A DNA stretch of 64,000 nt from Mesonia mobilis DSM 19841 (GCF_000423405.1 NZ_AUHX01000013.1:32992-96991), one strand, 5' to 3'. Numbered from the stretch's first letter, positions 36,663 to 46,292 are shown. Numbers and translations are program-made. Notes: generated by a model from the letters alone, not told the origin.

Positions 36663-37601
36663 ATGGATCAAAGTGATTTAAAAAAAATAAATTTATTTAT
36701 TCCCGGTGCTGCAAAATCTGGTACCAGCTCATTACACGAGTTACTTAATTTGCATCCTGAAATTAATATGTCTAAAAATAAAGAACCGCATTTTATTTCT
36801 TCTGAACCTGAAATTATTAATTCTACAATTGCTATTCACAAATACTTAGAAAACTTTGATTTCACAAAGCAATACAGCTACAGAGGAGAGTCTAGTACCG
36901 GATACTTTTATTTTGAAAAATTTAAAGACAACTTCTTTGGACTAGCAAACCCAAACAGTAAGTTTATCCTTATTTTGAGAAACCCGATCGACAGGACTTA
37001 TTCTCACTATAATTATTTAAAAAGTTTAGGCAGTGAAACAGAAGACTTGGAAACTGCAGTACTTAAAGAACACCAAAAAGAGCCATCTTCAGAAGATTTA
37101 TTACCAGAACTTATTATTAAAAATTATTATCAATATAGTTTGTACGGTAAATGGCTGAAGCGGTTTTTAGAACATTTTGATGCAAAAAATGTAAAAATTA
37201 TTCTTTTTGAAGATTTAAAAAATAATCAATTAGAAACGATAAATTCCTGTTTTGAATTTTTAGGTATTCAACCTTTAGAAAATTTAAAAGAAGTAACCTC
37301 AAATAAAACTGTAAAAGTAAGGTTCCCACAACTCTATAGGAGAATGAGGGTTTTTATGTTTAACAAAAGTAAAACGAGTGAAATAGTTAAACATTTATTT
37401 CCGGTAAAGTTTAGAAGAAAATATAAAAAGAAAGCTACTGAGATTCTATTATCCGTTTTAAAAACCAAAAAACCACTACCTCAGATCACCGATAAAGAAA
37501 GAGCTTTTTTACGTAACCTTTACAAAGACGATGTTTTATTACTTCAACAAATTACAGGTCTCAAGTTTACATCTTGGCAAGACTTCTATAAGGCTTCATG
37601 A
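36663..37601 (+). CDS. Sulfotransferase
   Basis: 312 residues. The 5'-phosphosulfate loop is PGAAKSGTSSLHELL (about residues 14-28) and the 3'-phosphate site is LILRNPIDRTYSHYN (about 100-114), as in PAPS-dependent sulfotransferases. It should sulfate a sugar of the surface polysaccharide, a modification common in marine bacteria. It overlaps the flippase gene by 4 bases (ATGA), so the two are coupled. Confidence 0.85.
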   Translation: MDQSDLKKINLFIPGAAKSGTSSLHELLNLHPEINMSKNKEPHFISSEPEIINSTIAIHKYLENFDFTKQYSYRGESSTGYFYFEKFKDNFFGLANPNSKFILILRNPIDRTYSHYNYLKSLGSETEDLETAVLKEHQKEPSSEDLLPELIIKNYYQYSLYGKWLKRFLEHFDAKNVKIILFEDLKNNQLETINSCFEFLGIQPLENLKEVTSNKTVKVRFPQLYRRMRVFMFNKSKTSEIVKHLFPVKFRRKYKKKATEILLSVLKTKKPLPQITDKERAFLRNLYKDDVLLLQQITGLKFTSWQDFYKAS

Positions 37602-38854
37602 ATTTTTTTAGAACCTCTATATTATCTGGTATTCAAACCGTCATTTCGATGGGTTTAGGTTTACTTACCAATAAATTTATAGCCATTTTTATTGGTACTG
37701 AAGGTTTCGCGGTTATCGGGCAGCTTAAAGATTTTTTAAAAATCACTCTATCATTAGGTCAATTAGGTTTTGATAAAGGTATTGTCAAATATGTTTCTAC
37801 GCATAAAGAGAATCCGGAGCAATTAAAAAAATACTTAAGTACAATTTTCATAAGTCAGTTTGTAATTTCTATCATCATAGCCTCGCTAAGCGTTATTTTC
37901 AGCAAGCAAATATTAAGTTACTTAACAAATTTAAATAGTTATACCACCTATTTTATATTAATTGCCATTAGCATTTTACCAATGGTATTTTTTACCACAG
38001 CGATGTCTATATTAAATGGTTTGCACGAGATCAAAAAATACATATTAATCTCCATAGTTTCTAATGTCTTAGCATCAGTTTGCGCGCTACTTTTAATCTA
38101 TCATTATCGACTGAAAGGCGTTTTTATTAATCTTGCTTTAATTCAGTTGATTAACTTTATTGTATTGCTGTTATTTATTTTAAAAAAGCCTTTTCGATTA
38201 GATTGGTTCAGAGAAAAGTTTCATAAAAAAGAATTTAAAAAACTTTCTCGGTTTTCTTTAATGATGATTGTCGGCACCATAACCTTATCGGTAACTTTAA
38301 TTGCCATCAGAAAATATATCAATTCTCAATTAGGTATAGATTACACGGGGTATTGGGAATCACTTTGGCGCTTATCGGGTATTTTTGTAACCGTACTCAC
38401 CTCTGCTTTCGGATTCTATCTTTTGCCAACGTTTTCAAAATTATATACCAAACATTTACGAAAAGAAATTTTCAATATCTGGAAGATCACTATCCCTATA
38501 TCTATTACTGCCGGAGCTATCGTGATCTTATTTAGAGATTTCTTTATCACTTTAGTATATACAGAAGAATTTCTAGTGATTTCGAGTTTATTATTTTTCC
38601 AAATATTAGGAGATATAATTAAAATAAATAGTTGGGTTTTAGGAAATTTAATCCTAGCAAAAGTTCATGTAAAAACGTTTATAGGAGTACAAATTGGGTG
38701 GAGTCTTACATTCTTTATACTTAGCGTTTCATTAATCCCTAAACTCGGTTTTGTCGGTATCGCTGTCGCTTATTTAATAAGTTATATCCTTCACTTTTTA
38801 TTTATGAATATCTATTTCAGCAAACTTCTTTGGAAAAGATCAATACGCATTTAA
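37598..38854 (+). CDS. Wzx-type polysaccharide flippase
   Basis: 418 residues with about twelve membrane helices of the MATE/MOP superfamily. The N-terminus TSILSGIQTVISMGLGLLTNKFIAIF and the segment GTEGFAVIGQLKDFLK match O-antigen translocases (quoted here in parts under 20: SGIQTVISMGLGLLTNK). It flips undecaprenyl-linked repeat units across the inner membrane. The last 15 bases overlap the convergent aminotransferase gene. No Wzy polymerase is evident in the window. Confidence 0.85.
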   Translation: MNFFRTSILSGIQTVISMGLGLLTNKFIAIFIGTEGFAVIGQLKDFLKITLSLGQLGFDKGIVKYVSTHKENPEQLKKYLSTIFISQFVISIIIASLSVIFSKQILSYLTNLNSYTTYFILIAISILPMVFFTTAMSILNGLHEIKKYILISIVSNVLASVCALLLIYHYRLKGVFINLALIQLINFIVLLLFILKKPFRLDWFREKFHKKEFKKLSRFSLMMIVGTITLSVTLIAIRKYINSQLGIDYTGYWESLWRLSGIFVTVLTSAFGFYLLPTFSKLYTKHLRKEIFNIWKITIPISITAGAIVILFRDFFITLVYTEEFLVISSLLFFQILGDIIKINSWVLGNLILAKVHVKTFIGVQIGWSLTFFILSVSLIPKLGFVGIAVAYLISYILHFLFMNIYFSKLLWKRSIRI

Positions 38855-39940
38855 TACTGAAATCACTCGATCGATTTCCTCTTTTTCCATTATCGGACTC
38901 ATGGGAATACTTACCACTTCCCGATGAATTTTCTCTGTGATAGGGAATGACAAATGTGAAAATTCTGAAAACGCTTTTTGTTGATGCGGCGGTAACGGGT
39001 AATGAATTAAATAACCCAATTCCTGCTTTTCTAGATAGGCCGAAAAATGCGCTCGATCTTTTACTTGAATTACAAATAAATGAAACACATGATTTTCACT
39101 CCCATCCCAAAACGGAAGCTGAATTTTTTCATTTTTAATTTCAGCTAAGTAACGTTGAGCAACTAATCTTCGCTGTTGATTAGCCTCGTCTAGATCTTTC
39201 AGTTTTTCTAATAAAAAATAAGCTTGCAATTCATCTAAACGTGAATTTACGCCGATATACTCATTAATATATTTTGAAGAAGTTCCGTAATTTCTTAACT
39301 GAGCAATTACCTGAGCTAAATCTTCATCGTTGGTGGTGACCGCTCCGCCATCGCCTAAAGCGCCTAGATTTTTACTTGGGTAAAAACTAAAACCGGTTGC
39401 ATCGGCCAGACTTCCTGCTTTATTTCCGTTCGTATCTTTTGCTCCGTGAGCCTGCGCAGCATCGGCAATGAGAAGTAAATTATTTGTTGATGTGATTTCT
39501 TTTAAAGCTTCTATATCGGCCAATTGCCCATATAAATGCGTGACCAAAATAGCTTTAACCGATGGGTTTAATTGCTTCTTAACTTCTTCGGGATCTAAGT
39601 TAAAAGTTGCTGCATCAGGTTCTACTAAAACAGGTTGTAAACCCGCATGTTTAATCGCTAAAATAGTGGCAATATAAGTGTTGGCTGCTACGATCACGTA
39701 ATCGCCTTCTTTCAGTTTTCCTAACGCGATATATCCTTTCAAAATTAGTGTGAGTGCATCTAAACCATTGCCGACACCCACACAAAAATGAACTCCACAA
39801 TACGTTGCAAATGTCTGTTCAAATTCCTTAACGGCATTTCCTAACACATAATAACCCGAAGCTAAAAATTGCTGAAAGCCTTTTTGAAAAGCTTCTTCGT
39901 AAGGCTTATTGATTTTCTTTAAATCTAAAAATGGAACCAT
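38840..39940 (-). CDS. DegT/DnrJ/EryC1/StrS aminotransferase (FdtB-like)
   Basis: About 366 residues from ATG at 39940; an in-frame ATG at 39976 lies inside the upstream gene and is disfavoured, as MVPFLDLKKINKPYEEAF is the family start. PLP lysine stands in GFSYPSKNLGALGDGGA; DAAQAHGAKD is the cofactor aspartate region. It transfers an amino group to a keto-sugar. With the FdtA-like cupin at 36125 this suggests dTDP-3-amino-3,6-dideoxyhexose (Fuc3N or Qui3N). It lies directly after the GT-C gene and is the last gene of a five-gene minus-strand operon. Confidence 0.9.
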   Translation of the reverse strand: MVPFLDLKKINKPYEEAFQKGFQQFLASGYYVLGNAVKEFEQTFATYCGVHFCVGVGNGLDALTLILKGYIALGKLKEGDYVIVAANTYIATILAIKHAGLQPVLVEPDAATFNLDPEEVKKQLNPSVKAILVTHLYGQLADIEALKEITSTNNLLLIADAAQAHGAKDTNGNKAGSLADATGFSFYPSKNLGALGDGGAVTTNDEDLAQVIAQLRNYGTSSKYINEYIGVNSRLDELQAYFLLEKLKDLDEANQQRRLVAQRYLAEIKNEKIQLPFWDGSENHVFHLFVIQVKDRAHFSAYLEKQELGYLIHYPLPPHQQKAFSEFSHLSFPITEKIHREVVSIPMSPIMEKEEIDRVISVLNAY

Positions 39941-39941
39941 A

Positions 39942-41273
39942 TTACTTTGCAAATAATTGTTTTCGTTCTTGTACAAAAAGTAGCACTACAAAAAACATCA
40001 AAAAATCGAAAGGATAACTGTATTTACTATTTGTCCCGTAAGTTACCAAACCTTGCAATATCGAAGGTACGATAACAAAACACGCCAACATAAAAGCAGT
40101 GTTAATTTTTCTTTTGTAAATCGCTAAAAAGCTCAAGACCAAAGTTGTTACTCCAAATAAAACAGTAACAAGTATGATGATTTGTTGCTGAATTTTCCAA
40201 ATAAAACTAAACAGCGATCTTGCCCAATCAAACCTAAAATTCTCTAAATGCCAAGCGGTCGTTGGTTTCCAAAAATCCCACCAAGATCGATAGATCACTT
40301 GTTCTGCATAATCTTTTGGATTGGCTGCTATCGTAGCTTTTGCAAACTTCTGAAACTCGTTGGTAAGCTGCGGAAATGTCAAATTATATTGATCAAAAAC
40401 GTGCCCTTCACCATACGCATTCCACAAACTCATCGCTACATTTCTGTTTTCGCTTAAGGTTTTCTCTCTATATTCGGCATAAGGGTTCGCAATCCATTGA
40501 TATTCTTCCGGAGCTTTTTCAGCAAAATAAACACAATTCTGCGATAAATTCATTCTCAAATAAGTGGTAGAAACAAAAAAACCGGTATTTACTTTATTTA
40601 CATACGACCAGCCTAAATACATCAAGACCGGGAAAACGAGCAATACAATTCGCTTATTGATTATGTTTTTAATGCTGAAATTTTTCAGCATAAATAACCC
40701 GTAAATTAAAAAAGGTAAGTACACAAAAAACGGTTTCACTAAAACTAAAAAGCCTAAAATTAGACTGAAGTAAAACTCTTTTCGGATACTTTTTTGTTTG
40801 GCATAATCGGGTTTCGTGATGATGTAAACCGAAAGTGAAATTAAAAATAACGATAAACTCTCTACGATAATCGCTGTTTCATAGAAAATAACATTGATAA
40901 AACTTTGCATCACGAGAACCGTATAAAAGCTGAACTTTCTACTGAATTTCAAATTCAATAAAATTTTATACCAAAGCAAAGAATTAAATATTCCCAACAC
41001 AAACTGATAGATCGCCACCAATTTATATTGACCAAAAGCGAATAAAATGAGCAATGGATAACCCGGACTCCGTTTGCCTATATAACCTTCTAACGATAAA
41101 GTCGACATTTTTTTTGCCAATCGAAAAAAGCCACCGGAATCTGGAAATACAGTCGCTTCAGGATAGAAAATAAGAAAAATAATTGTCCGAGCCAGAAAAC
41201 CAATTACGATTAATCGTAACAGATTTTTATCGTCTAAAAGTTTTGCTTGCCAATACTTAAAACTGAATTTCAT
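39942..41273 (-). CDS. GT-C membrane glycosyltransferase, GT39/ArnT-like (copy 1)
   Basis: 443 residues and about ten membrane helices. The first extracytoplasmic loop has YPEATVFPDSGGFFRLAKK and GKRSPGYPLLI, like the DxD-type loop of ArnT/PMT enzymes using polyprenyl-phosphate sugars. It is clearly paralogous to the gene at 42216: both have PDS(G/R)G, GKRSPGYPLL and YVNQ/KxNTG(F/Y)FVSTT. Expected to act on the periplasmic side on lipid A, polysaccharide or protein. It overlaps the GNAT gene by 17 bases. Confidence 0.8.
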   Translation of the reverse strand: MKFSFKYWQAKLLDDKNLLRLIVIGFLARTIIFLIFYPEATVFPDSGGFFRLAKKMSTLSLEGYIGKRSPGYPLLILFAFGQYKLVAIYQFVLGIFNSLLWYKILLNLKFSRKFSFYTVLVMQSFINVIFYETAIIVESLSLFLISLSVYIITKPDYAKQKSIRKEFYFSLILGFLVLVKPFFVYLPFLIYGLFMLKNFSIKNIINKRIVLLVFPVLMYLGWSYVNKVNTGFFVSTTYLRMNLSQNCVYFAEKAPEEYQWIANPYAEYREKTLSENRNVAMSLWNAYGEGHVFDQYNLTFPQLTNEFQKFAKATIAANPKDYAEQVIYRSWWDFWKPTTAWHLENFRFDWARSLFSFIWKIQQQIIILVTVLFGVTTLVLSFLAIYKRKINTAFMLACFVIVPSILQGLVTYGTNSKYSYPFDFLMFFVVLLFVQERKQLFAK

Positions 41274-42210
41274 ACCGGTCTAAATTTATAGGTATTCCGC
41301 CCAATTCTTCTTTGTAATTGGTCAAACTTTCGTTGTAAATCGTGCCGTCACCTTCATTGGTCGTTCCTAGATCAAAATAACGAAATCCTTTATTTTTAAA
41401 CTTTTCAAATAATTCTAAGTATAAAAAATCTAAGGCTTTCAATTTTCTACCCAACTCGTTTGAGGTTCCGTATTGCGATTTGACGACTTTTAGTTTTTCA
41501 TCGATAAACAATGTCATTCCCGCAATAATCACTTCATCTTTATAGACATTATATTGCTGAATATTCTTAGGGAAACGTTCTGCCAGTAAATGAATTTCAT
41601 CAATTGTATGTACGGGATTCACTCCATATTTTTCGTTTAAAATGGGCGATAGAATTTGTTCCCAAAAATCTGTAAAATCGGTCGTTTTTCTAATGGCTAA
41701 CTCCTTGATAAAATCTTTATTATAAACCTTCTTTTTACCTTTATGAATTTTCAAGTTTTGCTGAAGCGGCACAAAAAAATTCATATCTCTTCGTACTAAT
41801 TTCGCTTGATGCTGAAATAATACATAATCGATCGCCTGGCTTTGAAAATCATTATATTTTGAAGGTAAAAGCTTTACAACAAACTTCTTGATTTCTAAAT
41901 TTTTTAAATGAGTAAAAAATGCTTTAGAAATTTCTTGAATGCGGTTTACTTTTTCAAAATTCTTAAAAACAATTCCGCCATAAGTTAATCCTTGATGCGA
42001 AAAAACCTGCGCTCCTGCTCGATTCGCAGGTACAATTGCCCGTAATTTCTGAGCTTCATAAATCAAAAAAGAACAATCTTCAAACCGATCACGATGGTAT
42101 TCCATAAAATCTCGATAAAACAAAAAGCTGGCATTACGAGAATTCTCGACAAACCTATCCCATTCGTTTTGGTGTGAAGCGGTATATTTTTCGATGCGAA
42201 GTTGCGCCAT
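41257..42210 (-). CDS. GNAT/FemAB-like acyltransferase
   Basis: 317 residues. N-terminal WDRFVENSRNASFLFYRDFM and later LDFLYLELFEKFKNKGFRYFDLGTT resemble the FemAB/GNAT-fold group (PF13480 type; quoted in part as FRYFDLGTTNEGDG). These proteins acylate or aminoacylate envelope sugars or peptidoglycan precursors. It sits between the two GT-C paralogues, with 5 bases and a 17-base overlap, implying a joint product. Substrate unknown. Confidence 0.75.
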   Translation of the reverse strand: MAQLRIEKYTASHQNEWDRFVENSRNASFLFYRDFMEYHRDRFEDCSFLIYEAQKLRAIVPANRAGAQVFSHQGLTYGGIVFKNFEKVNRIQEISKAFFTHLKNLEIKKFVVKLLPSKYNDFQSQAIDYVLFQHQAKLVRRDMNFFVPLQQNLKIHKGKKKVYNKDFIKELAIRKTTDFTDFWEQILSPILNEKYGVNPVHTIDEIHLLAERFPKNIQQYNVYKDEVIIAGMTLFIDEKLKVVKSQYGTSNELGRKLKALDFLYLELFEKFKNKGFRYFDLGTTNEGDGTIYNESLTNYKEELGGIPINLDRYEIQF

Positions 42211-42215
42211 GAATT

Positions 42216-43538
42216 TTAAATTTCTCGAGTTGATGTTTTTGTTTTCTGCGGAATAAATTTTTGTTGTATAAACGTAATTACCACAAAAACCATGATAAAT
42301 TCAAAAGGAAAACTAAATCTGCTATTGGTTCCGTAAGTTACTAAAGCCTGCAAAACAGAAGCTGCTAACACTAATAATGATAACTGACTGCTAATACTTA
42401 ATTTTCTATTCTTTATATCTTTTATCAAAAGTAAAGGAATCGAAATTAAAAAAGACAGCCTCACCAAGGATAAAATTGTTTTTTGCGCAAACCAGATCAA
42501 TACATAAAACTGATTGGCGTGTTTAAAATTAAATTGGTCATAATGCCAATAAATGACCGGTTTCCAAAAATCTAACCAAGAATAAAAGATTACCTGCTTA
42601 ACATAATCTATAGAATTTTCTTTAATGGTAGCCCTCGCAAACTTGCCTAACTCATTCGAAAAATCGTTAAAACCTAAATTGTACGCATCCCAAGCGCCAT
42701 CTTCGTAAGCATACCAAATGGTCATCGCTAGATTTCTGTTTTCTTCGATCGATTTCTCTCGGTATTCTACGTAAGGATCGCTGATCCAACGGTATTCTTC
42801 AGGAGATTTTTCGGCAAAACGCACGCAATTTTGCGCGGTATTTAACCCTAAAAATGTAGTTGAAACAAAATAACCGGTGTTGAGCTGATTAACATAAGAC
42901 CAACCAAAATAAGCCATTAACGGGAAAACGAGTAGTAAAAGTTTTTTATTAAGAAATGATTTCAGTTTAAAATGCTGAAGTATATAAAACCCGTAAAACA
43001 AGAAAGGCACAAATGCGTAAAATGGTTTCACTAAAGTAAGTAAGCCTAAAAGCAATCCGGTGAACAGTTCGGTTTTTATTGAATTTTCGCTTTGATTTTG
43101 AGAGCTCACTATTCTAAAAATAGCCCAAGAAAATAGAAAAACGGTAAAGGTTTCTACTAAAATAGCGGTTTCAAAAAAGATCACATTAAGTAATGTACTT
43201 AGAAATAGCGTTGTGTAAAAACTAAGTTTTTTATTCACTTTAAGCTGAGGTAAAGTCTTATACCAAAACACAGCACTTAGTAAACCTAAAGCGAACTGCA
43301 TAAACACTACCACATAAACTTCTGCTTGCGCAATAGCGATCAAAAGAGGATAACCCGGACTTCTTTTACCGGAATAACCTGAAAGATCGAGACTTATTAA
43401 TCGTTCTGCTAATTCTAAGTATCCTCTGCTATCGGGATAAATCGTTGCTTGGGTATAAAACACAAAAAAGGTGATCAAACGAACAAGAAGACCAATGCCT
43501 AAAATATAGCTGATATGTTTTTTATGAATACTTTGCAT
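42216..43538 (-). CDS. GT-C membrane glycosyltransferase, GT39/ArnT-like (copy 2)
   Basis: 440 residues, same layout as the gene at 39942: first loop YTQATIYPDSRGYLELAER with GKRSPGYPLLIAIA, followed by FAEKSPEEYRWISDPYVEY. The two differ enough to be an old duplication. It should use a polyprenyl-phosphate sugar, possibly supplied by the GT2 enzyme encoded just upstream, which it overlaps by 17 bases. Confidence 0.8.
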   Translation of the reverse strand: MQSIHKKHISYILGIGLLVRLITFFVFYTQATIYPDSRGYLELAERLISLDLSGYSGKRSPGYPLLIAIAQAEVYVVVFMQFALGLLSAVFWYKTLPQLKVNKKLSFYTTLFLSTLLNVIFFETAILVETFTVFLFSWAIFRIVSSQNQSENSIKTELFTGLLLGLLTLVKPFYAFVPFLFYGFYILQHFKLKSFLNKKLLLLVFPLMAYFGWSYVNQLNTGYFVSTTFLGLNTAQNCVRFAEKSPEEYRWISDPYVEYREKSIEENRNLAMTIWYAYEDGAWDAYNLGFNDFSNELGKFARATIKENSIDYVKQVIFYSWLDFWKPVIYWHYDQFNFKHANQFYVLIWFAQKTILSLVRLSFLISIPLLLIKDIKNRKLSISSQLSLLVLAASVLQALVTYGTNSRFSFPFEFIMVFVVITFIQQKFIPQKTKTSTREI

Positions 43539-44265
43539 ACAGCTTTATAATTTGAAAAGGCACACTTAAAAATTCATACCAACGTATTTTACTATCGCCC
43601 ATTTCTGTCCACTCAAACAAAGGAATCTCTACCACATTTTGCGTGAGATCTATCGATTGTTTTCTCATTCTCAACAATAGTTCGACATCAAATAACCATT
43701 TGGTATAAAAAGGTGTTTTAAAAATTTCTTGAGCTAATGGAGCCTGTATAATTTTAGCACCACATTGCGTATCGTAAACCGGAATTTTTAACACAAACTG
43801 ACTAATGATCGTGGCGAAAATTCGGCCGAAATAATGCCGAACCAACGACCGTTTTACCCGATTACCCAAAAGTTTAATTCGGGTTCCCATAATTAATTTT
43901 TTATCGGTATTTTTTTCTGCATAATTTAATAACCGAACAATTTCTGAAATTGGTGTGGCGAGATCTGCATCTAAATACCCGATATAATCGTATTTTTTGA
44001 TTTCTGCGGAAAGAACTCCCTGCCGTAAACTCTCTGCTTTACCCAGGTTCTTATCGTTCTTTCTTACGCTAACGTTTTTGTATTCTTGAGCAAACGACTG
44101 AAGATTTTGTGGCGTTTGGTCTTGGCTACCATCGTCGATCAATAAAAAATCGAGTTGAGAAAATTCTTTAAAATTTTGCGCTAGCTTGTGACGATCGATT
44201 CGTGCTTCCTCATTATAAAACGGAATGATTAATAAAGTCTTGAATAAGGATGAAGCTGCAACCAA
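43522..44265 (-). CDS. Glycosyltransferase family 2, polyprenyl-phosphate sugar synthase type
   Basis: 247 residues. LLIIPFYNEEARIDRHKL, LIDDGSQDQTPQ, LDADLATP (DxD) and a conserved YDTQCGAKII match dolichyl-phosphate glucosyltransferase-like GT2 enzymes. It would make undecaprenyl-phosphate sugar, the donor used by GT-C enzymes, and it heads the operon containing two of these. The start is TTG at 44265; no ATG is close enough. A flavobacterial repeat element (44311-44428) lies upstream. Confidence 0.82.
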   Translation of the reverse strand: MVAASSLFKTLLIIPFYNEEARIDRHKLAQNFKEFSQLDFLLIDDGSQDQTPQNLQSFAQEYKNVSVRKNDKNLGKAESLRQGVLSAEIKKYDYIGYLDADLATPISEIVRLLNYAEKNTDKKLIMGTRIKLLGNRVKRSLVRHYFGRIFATIISQFVLKIPVYDTQCGAKIIQAPLAQEIFKTPFYTKWLFDVELLLRMRKQSIDLTQNVVEIPLFEWTEMGDSKIRWYEFLSVPFQIIKLYAKYS

Positions 44266-44310
44266 AGGATATTTTTTTAAGTGAAACGAAAATACAATTT
44301 TCTACCGATA

Positions 44311-44428
44311 TTTTTTGTGTGAGCGATAGAAGTGGCATCCTTTTTTGTTAGCCAAGACTTCTCGACTCCGCTCGAAGTGACACACAAAAAAGATATAACG
44401 GATAGCGCGACCCGTAGGGACACACCCA
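44311..44428. repeat. Flavobacterial interspersed structured element, copy with an inner insertion
   Basis: GAGCGATAGAAGTGGCATCC followed by TTTTTTG, then a 30-base inner part including CTTCTCGACTCCGCTCGAAG, then CAAAAAAGATATAACGG and ATAGCGCGACCCGTAGGGAC. The ends can pair. The block GATAGnAGTGG...ATCC / AACGGATAG / CCCG..GGGxCACxCCC also appears, diverged, at 62797-62892. I recall such elements scattered in Flavobacteriaceae genomes; one may be the flavo-1 RNA, from memory only. Confidence 0.55.
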
Positions 44429-44429
44429 T

Positions 44430-44464
44430 AAAAAAACCCTTTATCTAAGTAGACAAAGGGTTTT
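44430..44464 (-). terminator. typA terminator
   Basis: Minus strand AAAACCCTTTG, 10-base loop, AAAGGGTTTTTTT; 26 bases below the typA stop codon. Confidence 0.85.
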
Positions 44465-44489
44465 CTGTTTTTATAAGAACGTTCTAAGA

Positions 44490-46292
44490 TTAAATAATCT
44501 TGTTTCTTTTACGCTCGTTTTCTGTTAGGTAAATCTTACGTAATCTTAAGTGATTTGGTGTTACCTCAACATACTCATCTTTCTGAATGTATTCTAAAGC
44601 TTCTTCTAAACTAAACTTAATCGCAGGTACGATTTTCGCTTTATCGTCTGCTCCTGAAGAACGTACGTTAGAAAGTTTTTTGGTTTTAGTGATGTTCACC
44701 GTCATATCGTCTTGACGTGAGTTTTCACCAATTACCTGACCTTCATAAATATCTTCTCCCGGATCTACGAAAAACTTACCACGATCTTGTAATTTATCGA
44801 TCGAATATGGGATAGCAGTTCCTTTTTCCATAGAAACTAACGAACCATTTAAACGCTCCGGAATACCGCCTTTTAATGGCTGGTATTCTTTAAAACGGTG
44901 TGCCATAATAGCTTCACCGGCAGTTGCAGTTAATAATTGGTTACGTAAACCAATGATGCCTCGCGATGGAATGATAAACTCACAAACCATACGGTCACCT
45001 TTAGCTTCCATACTTAACATTTCTCCTTTACGAAGGGTTACAAATTCTACAGCCTTACCAGAAACGTCTTCCGGTAAATCGATCGTTAACTCTTCTACCG
45101 GCTCACATTTTACACCATCAATTTCTTTGATGATTACCTGTGGCTGACCGATCTGTAATTCATAACCTTCGCGACGCATCGTCTCGATTAAAACCGATAA
45201 GTGAAGAACTCCACGACCGTAAACCATAAATTTATCGGCGCTATCTGTTTCGTGAACTCTTAAAGCTAAGTTTTTCTCTAGCTCTTTTGTTAAACGTTCT
45301 TTAATGTGTCTAGAAGTTACAAACTTACCGTCTTTACCAAAAAATGGTGAGTCGTTAATGGTAAACAACATACTCATTGTTGGCTCATCGATGGCAATGG
45401 TTTGTAAAGCTTCCGGGTTTTCGAAATCGGCAATTGTATCTCCAATATCAAAACCATCTAAACCTACTACCGCACAAATATCTCCGGCAACTACTTCTTC
45501 TACTTTTCTACGGCCTAAACCTTCGAAAGTATGTAATTCTTTAATTTTTGTTTTCTTGATGCTTCCGTCACGTTTTACCAACGAAACTTGCATTCCTTCT
45601 TTTAAGATCCCACGTTGTAAACGACCGATCGCGATTCTTCCTGTAAATGAAGAGAAATCTAACGAGGTAATTAACATTTGTGGTGTACCTTCTGTATCTA
45701 CTTTTGGTGAAGGAATATGCTCCATAACCATATCTAGTAAAGGCTCGATACTGTCGGTTTCTTTTTTCCAATCGTCGCTCATCCAGTTATTTTTAGCTGA
45801 ACCATAAACCGTTGGAAAGTCTAACTGCCACTCTTCTGCTCCTAACTCAAACATTAAATCGAACACTTTTTCGTGTACGATATCTGGAGTACAGTTTTCT
45901 TTATCTACTTTGTTCACAACCACACAAGGCTTCAACCCAAGATCGATCGCTTTTTGAAGTACAAAACGAGTTTGCGGCATTGGGCCTTCAAAAGCATCTA
46001 CTAATAATAAAACTCCGTCGGCCATGTTTAAAACACGCTCTACTTCACCACCAAAATCGGCGTGACCAGGAGTATCGATAATATTAATTTTGGTATCTTT
46101 ATAAGTTACCGAAACGTTTTTAGAAGTAATCGTGATCCCACGTTCACGCTCTAAATCGTTGTTATCTAAAATAAGATCTCCTGTGTTTTCGTTTTCACGG
46201 AATAAACGACAATGATACATGATCTTGTCTACCAAAGTAGTTTTACCGTGGTCTACGTGTGCAATAATTGCAATATTTTTAATTGCTGTCAT
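44490..46292 (-). CDS. typA: Translational GTPase TypA/BipA
   Basis: About 600 residues from the ATG at 46292. G motifs: [40 protein letters not shown]; followed by EF-Tu domain II, EF-G-like domains and the TypA-specific C-terminal domain. BipA is a ribosome-associated GTPase needed for ribosome assembly at low temperature. An in-frame ATG at 46319 would add nine residues but lies on the -7 box (46317-46324), so [16 protein letters not shown] is chosen. Confidence 0.96.
   Translation of the reverse strand: MTAIKNIAIIAHVDHGKTTLVDKIMYHCRLFRENENTGDLILDNNDLERERGITITSKNVSVTYKDTKINIIDTPGHADFGGEVERVLNMADGVLLLVDAFEGPMPQTRFVLQKAIDLGLKPCVVVNKVDKENCTPDIVHEKVFDLMFELGAEEWQLDFPTVYGSAKNNWMSDDWKKETDSIEPLLDMVMEHIPSPKVDTEGTPQMLITSLDFSSFTGRIAIGRLQRGILKEGMQVSLVKRDGSIKKTKIKELHTFEGLGRRKVEEVVAGDICAVVGLDGFDIGDTIADFENPEALQTIAIDEPTMSMLFTINDSPFFGKDGKFVTSRHIKERLTKELEKNLALRVHETDSADKFMVYGRGVLHLSVLIETMRREGYELQIGQPQVIIKEIDGVKCEPVEELTIDLPEDVSGKAVEFVTLRKGEMLSMEAKGDRMVCEFIIPSRGIIGLRNQLLTATAGEAIMAHRFKEYQPLKGGIPERLNGSLVSMEKGTAIPYSIDKLQDRGKFFVDPGEDIYEGQVIGENSRQDDMTVNITKTKKLSNVRSSGADDKAKIVPAIKFSLEEALEYIQKDEYVEVTPNHLRLRKIYLTENERKRNKII

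Noticed and set aside
41257..42210. FdtC-type sugar N-acetyltransferase
   Set aside because: FdtC proteins are hexapeptide-repeat enzymes; this protein has a GNAT/FemAB-like fold without hexapeptide pattern.
45304..45807. ORF of 167 codons opposite typA
   Set aside because: Shadow of the strongly conserved typA frame; the protein has no recognisable fold.
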